A stretch of DNA of 16,677 nucleotides from Pirellulales bacterium (lineage in GTDB: Bacteria; Planctomycetota; Planctomycetia; Pirellulales; JAICIG01). This document shows positions 13,535 through 16,677 of this stretch, one piece after another. The position numbers were made by a program, and so were the translations under genes. Under the pieces are notes generated by a model. The model did not search any database. It was not told the origin of the DNA and saw only the letters and a program-made list of their open reading frames with translations. The stretch's first letter is position 1; every line of letters starts with the position of its first letter. The stretch is taken from assembly GCA_025924495.1 (NCBI GenBank), contig JAICIG010000142.1:1-16677 (forward strand), read 5' to 3'.

Positions 13535-15916
13535 TTACTCACCGCGAAGCGGCGTAACCCTGATGTCAGTCAGGCGATAACCCGAGTTCCACGTCTCCAA
13601 ATAAATTCGGTCCTTGTAAGGCGCCTCGCCTGATCGGCCCAACCGGTTCACATCGCCGCTCCACTCCACGAGCGGTTTCTCATCGCATAAAGCGCGAACC
13701 GAATTCTTTTGCACGATGATCCTAATTGCATGAGGCTTGCCGTCGCCGAAGATCGAGGCTTCGCGTTTGCTCTCGTTGGCATCGATATTCTTGCCGTCAA
13801 TCGTTTGCAAACCCGGCAACGTCCCCTGATAACCATCGAGAACCACGGTCGCTTGCGCGCCGACAATGGGCAGCGTGAACGCCAATGAGTCTCCGCCTGT
13901 GACTCGCTGAGCAACGGCCTCGAGTTGGTAATCCGCAGGCACGATTACGGGAAGTTGCAATATGCCCGCGCCAGCGCCGGGCGAGACAAGCGAACTGCCG
14001 TCGTACTGCCAATCGCCGTGCAGCCGGTCGCGATCGAGCGTGATGGATCCAATTGCGTCAATAGGATCCGACGAATCGCTGGCAATCCGCACGGGCGATG
14101 TCTCAGGCGCCAGCGGCGTAAGCTCGACTTTCGTAATCCGCAGCGGCCTGCTGTATGATTGCAGATAAAGCCGTCTTGGATCGGGAACTTCCCAGCTCTT
14201 TGGTAGCGAAAACGTGCGAGGATCGCCGGACCAACGGATGATTTCGGCGCCGTCGCGCAAGACCCGCACGCTCGTGGGGCGCACGACATACGTGAGCGTG
14301 TTGGGCCGACCTTGTTCAAGCATGTACACGCGCCGCCAACTCTTGGTCGGATTTTTGTCTTCCATTTGCCATGCGCCATCGACAAGACTCAGGCCGGCGG
14401 TGGCCACGGCGCCGTCGACGGTGGCGAGTACCTGGCGGCCGCCTACCACCAGGCCGGCGCTGACGTCGCGAATTTCACCGTCGCTTTCCACGACAACCGT
14501 CAGCGCGTAGTCGCTAGGCACTTCAAACGGAATCTGGATTCGAGCCGCGACCTCGGCCGGGGCCAGCAAGTGGTCGCCTTGCGCCGCCCACTTGCCGTAG
14601 ACCACGTCTCGTTTCACGTCGATGAGCTTCAATAAATCGACGTTCGGCCCTGCCGGCTGGGGCAAGCGCGATTCGATCGTTAATAATTGCGAGTTCCAGG
14701 CGTAATTGAAATGGTCGCCCGTCGCATTTCGATACCGCACCCAAAGCACCTTGAAGGCGCCGGAATGGATGCCGCTGCTGGCCAGCTCGGCGGCCGTCGC
14801 AGCGGCAAACTGATCGGTGGCTACGCACAGCCGCCCATCACGCACGTGCGGTTGTAGTTGCGGCAGCACGTCGACAAACGTGTTGCCGGCGCCAAAACGA
14901 GCTTCGAGCAGCTCGAATCCATCGGCTGCCGTAGGAGGAGCAAGCGCGCGGCCATCGAGGTAAACAAAATAGGAATCAAAGTATTCGGCCTTGTACGGTT
15001 TGCCTCGCAATCGATACGCCAGGCGCAACGTCTTGGCGCCTTGTAGTGCATTCTCCGGCGCGCCGAACAGATCGGACCACACGATCATCATCAGCCGGTT
15101 GTTTTCGACCAGGCGGCGAACGCCGTCGGTGACGTCTAACGACTTATCGCCGGCGCTCCAAACCGCCTCGGAAATGGTTAACTCCGCGCGTGAAGCATCT
15201 GCGGCCAGGTCGACGGGCTTTACGGACGGAGCCGCCACGGGCGAAGGCTGGGCGGTATTCTTTCCAAGCGAATTCGAGGAGTTGGTCAGTTTGTTTTTGT
15301 CCGAGACGGTCGCCGTCGGTTTGGCGCCTGGCGACTCAGCCGCGACGCTCGGCGCCGCCGGCTTGCTGCCGCCGCCGGGCGACCGAATGACCAAAGCCAA
15401 GATCACGATCGCGACGCAAAGCGAGATGCCGACCGCCGCGAGGACTGCCGGCTGCTGCCAGAGAGTAGGTTTCGAAGGCCTTTTTGCCAGGACCGACGGC
15501 GCTTTCGTCGCCGAAGGGGGCACAATGAATGCCGGCGGCTCGTTCTCTGAGAATGGCCCGGCTGGTGGCACGGGGAGAGGCAACGGCATCGCAACGCGCC
15601 CGGTCGTTGGCATCGGGGCCTGTCCAGTCGGCGCACTATTCAACTTCTCCCGCAGTTGGCGATCGTATTCCGCCTTTTTCTGCGGATTCAGCAAGCAGAG
15701 CTTCGCCGCGCTCAACTCATTGAGAATTCGCTGCGAGATCGCCGAGTTCTGGCCCGTCTGAAATGTGCGGGCATGGGCCATCCGCTGATCCGCAGCGCTT
15801 TCGATCACGTCCGCATCGCTCTCAAACAGTTCGATCGCCAGCAACCGGTAATGATTCGGCGGCTGATCCTTGGGCGGAATGCCCAGCCACTTATAGTACG
15901 GATCGAAATCGGCCAT
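13535..15916 (-). CDS. Membrane protein with HPD-less J-like domain and tandem beta-sandwich repeats
   Basis: A 793-residue single-pass protein. The N-terminus (about 3-92) has DnaJ-like layout (FDPYYKWLGIPP..., ending NPQKKAEYDRQLREKL) but lacks the HPD tripeptide needed to stimulate DnaK; NHYRLL occupies the front part. A proline-rich linker (95-150) precedes a membrane helix at about 156-177, then a Ser/Ala/Lys-rich stalk (180-240). The exterior starts with a unique domain (about 243-425). Two related modules follow: 434-601 (YGKW...VPSDYAL...RWSGD...LYLQSYSRPLRITKVELTPL) and 631-791 (HGDW...VPADYQL...EWSGD...IYLETWNSGYRLTDIRVTPL). They look like LamG-like sandwiches. The ATG at 15916 has GGAG 4-5 bases upstream and starts the conserved domain; 11 upstream codons are excluded. 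The family is planctomycete-typical and its role is unknown. The gene stands alone between two repeat copies. Confidence 0.85.
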   Translation of the reverse strand: MADFDPYYKWLGIPPKDQPPNHYRLLAIELFESDADVIESAADQRMAHARTFQTGQNSAISQRILNELSAAKLCLLNPQKKAEYDRQLREKLNSAPTGQAPMPTTGRVAMPLPLPVPPAGPFSENEPPAFIVPPSATKAPSVLAKRPSKPTLWQQPAVLAAVGISLCVAIVILALVIRSPGGGSKPAAPSVAAESPGAKPTATVSDKNKLTNSSNSLGKNTAQPSPVAAPSVKPVDLAADASRAELTISEAVWSAGDKSLDVTDGVRRLVENNRLMMIVWSDLFGAPENALQGAKTLRLAYRLRGKPYKAEYFDSYFVYLDGRALAPPTAADGFELLEARFGAGNTFVDVLPQLQPHVRDGRLCVATDQFAAATAAELASSGIHSGAFKVLWVRYRNATGDHFNYAWNSQLLTIESRLPQPAGPNVDLLKLIDVKRDVVYGKWAAQGDHLLAPAEVAARIQIPFEVPSDYALTVVVESDGEIRDVSAGLVVGGRQVLATVDGAVATAGLSLVDGAWQMEDKNPTKSWRRVYMLEQGRPNTLTYVVRPTSVRVLRDGAEIIRWSGDPRTFSLPKSWEVPDPRRLYLQSYSRPLRITKVELTPLAPETSPVRIASDSSDPIDAIGSITLDRDRLHGDWQYDGSSLVSPGAGAGILQLPVIVPADYQLEAVAQRVTGGDSLAFTLPIVGAQATVVLDGYQGTLPGLQTIDGKNIDANESKREASIFGDGKPHAIRIIVQKNSVRALCDEKPLVEWSGDVNRLGRSGEAPYKDRIYLETWNSGYRLTDIRVTPLRGE

Positions 15917-16546
15917 AAATCTCCGCAGTGCAACGCATCGCTCAAACAACGATTCGTAGCGAATTCTCGCCGATTGTGTTGGTTAGCTCAAGCCTCGATC
16001 GGGTCTCAATGACTCAAAGTAGCAGGCATACTCCGTATGCCGTCCGCCGAATCGCGAATCCGCTTCGCACGTTAATCCTGCAAGGACCTCTATCAGCTTC
16101 ATTCTCCTGCGGAACGCCAAAGTAGCAGGCATACTCCGTATGCCGTCCGCCGCAGCGCCAACTTGCTCCCGGCGCTAATCCTGCAAGAACCGCGACGAGC
16201 TTCATTACTCCTGCGGAACGGCACATGGAATGTGCCTGCGACTCTGTGCGACATGTCGCAGAAGTCATGAGACCTTTCGATGCGGCGGTCGCAGCCCTAC
16301 TGCTAAAAATAGTTGTCGCCAATCAGGAGCTTCGCGCCCAGACCATCGCTCTTGCCGTGCACCGCCCAGCCGCTCGCAGCGGCCGCACGATTGTCGCTTT
16401 TCGCTCCCGCGAAAAGTACGCTACTTTTGCGGGACGAAAGACGACTATGGCCTTATCCTTTGTTTGCGGTCTTGCTCCGTTAGGCGGTACGATTTTGAAG
16501 TGACTCATCGCTGCACATAACGGGGCAGTCGCGGCAGAATCAGCGC
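15917..16546. other. Gap upstream of the J-like gene, mostly repeat
   Basis: No supported gene. 15917-16014 should contain the J-like gene promoter; ACAATCGGCG lies about 57 bases before its ATG on the minus strand, without a recognisable -35. 16015-16422 is the second composite repeat. In 16423-16546 the possible pair TTGCGG (16464-16469) and TACGAT (16488-16493), 18 bases apart, is a weak promoter candidate for the partial gene at 16547. ORFs at 16225-16503 and 16230-16520 cross the repeat and are considered spurious. Confidence 0.55.
16015..16422. repeat. Composite dispersed repeat, copy 2 with internal duplication
   Basis: About 408 bases in the same orientation as copy 1. Its first module is duplicated with an offset of about 103 bases, giving two perfect 7-bp hairpins GGCATACTCCGTATGCC (16025-16041 and 16128-16144). 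The inverted hairpin GGCACATGGAATGTGCC (16220-16236) follows, identical to copy 1. The tail again ends in CTTTTCGC/GCGAAAAG (16397-16416). Just beyond, GAAAAGTA is partly mirrored by TACTTTTGC, extending the palindromic end. With copy 1 it forms direct repeats around the J-like gene. Confidence 0.8.
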
Positions 16547-16677
16547 ATGCAAACTCCGCATATCTACTACGACGCGGCGCTCATTAGCGTCGAGCTTATC
16601 TGCGACGAATGTCGGGAGTGCTGCCTCGATTACTATGATCTGGTCGCTGGACCATGGCCGCCATCCGAGCTGCGGCC
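16547..16677 (+). CDS. Start of a gene with a cysteine cluster, cut by the right edge
   Basis: An ATG at 16547 opens a frame that stays open to the end of the window, 43 codons. The third codon positions are GC-biased like those of the neighbouring genes. The visible protein is MQTPHIYYDAALISVEL, then ICDECRECCLDYYDL and VAGPWPPSEL. The C-x2-C-x2-C-C spacing equals that of the YkgJ-type zinc- or iron-chelating cluster, but the rest of that family cannot be checked in so short a piece. The Shine-Dalgarno is weak. It may be driven from the gap after the repeat. Treat as probable but unidentified. Confidence 0.45.
   Translation, partial: MQTPHIYYDAALISVELICDECRECCLDYYDLVAGPWPPSELR

Noticed and set aside
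13063..13542. 159-codon minus-strand ORF across repeat copy 1
   Set aside because: It is the translation of the dispersed repeat, and the second copy breaks the frame with non-triplet indels.
15963..15974. Sigma-54-like GGCGAGAATTCGC upstream of the J-like gene on the minus strand
   Set aside because: GG and GC are 9 bases apart and the -12 box is TCGC, so the geometry fails.
16014..16322. 102-codon minus-strand ORF across repeat copy 2
   Set aside because: It reads through hairpin repeats, producing the AYGVCLLL-type string seen at copy 1, with no start signal.
13145..16422. Insertion sequence or composite transposon formed by the flanking repeats
   Set aside because: No transposase, terminal inverted repeats or target-site duplication seen; the enclosed gene is an ordinary planctomycete-type protein.
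1..16677. CRISPR array, tRNA or rRNA genes
   Set aside because: No regularly spaced repeats with unique spacers, and no tRNA cloverleaf or rRNA signature was recognised by eye; a covariance scan was not possible.

Overview
The window looks like a chromosomal stretch of a GC-rich planctomycete, probably Pirellulales-like. This is inferred from protein style, not from a marker gene. Three proteins drive the call: a secreted PQQ-like propeller protein starting its mature part with WAQFRGPGG; a membrane protein with an HPD-less J-like N-terminus (FDPYYKWLGIPP...); and an anti-sigma protein with a LolA-like sensor. Intergenic DNA rich in short hairpin repeats also fits. No tRNA, rRNA, CRISPR array, transposase or integrase was found.

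Layout. (a) 1-2283, minus strand: the first codons of a truncated gene at the left edge, then an ECF sigma factor and its membrane anti-sigma partner overlapping by ATGA. (b) 2510-4003, plus: a small exported beta-rich protein and an exported alpha/beta hydrolase of the acetyl-xylan/feruloyl esterase-like type. (c) 4004-5065: hairpin repeats, a 63-residue lipoprotein gene (minus) behind a near-consensus sigma-54 promoter, and a structured stretch ending in a good intrinsic terminator with no recognisable gene in front of it. (d) 5066-6583: an NtrC-type sigma-54 activator with a receiver domain and no histidine kinase nearby. (e) 6857-8116: the exported PQQ-like propeller protein. (f) 8221-13101: a DNA end-repair block, made of a 65-residue basic protein (minus), a back-to-back pair of sigma-54-like promoters, ligD (phosphoesterase-ligase-polymerase) and polX. 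(g) 13102-16546: a membrane J-like protein (minus) flanked by two direct copies of a roughly 0.3-0.4 kb composite repeat carrying REP-like hairpins. (h) 16547-end: the start of a plus-strand gene with a cysteine cluster, cut by the window edge.

Two points stand out. First, three genes have GG-N10-GC sigma-54 promoter matches at nearly the same distance from their start codons (about 39-46 nt predicted leaders). These are the small lipoprotein, the 65-residue protein and ligD, and the window also encodes a sigma-54 activator, so a local sigma-54 regulon that includes end-repair genes is a testable hypothesis. Second, the PolX protein keeps all its PHP nuclease metal ligands but appears to lack two of the three catalytic aspartates of its polymerase palm (Asn195, Ser238). 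It sits 63 bp behind ligD, whose own polymerase domain looks intact. This suggests a division of labour: PolX as an end-trimming nuclease and LigD for fill-in and sealing.
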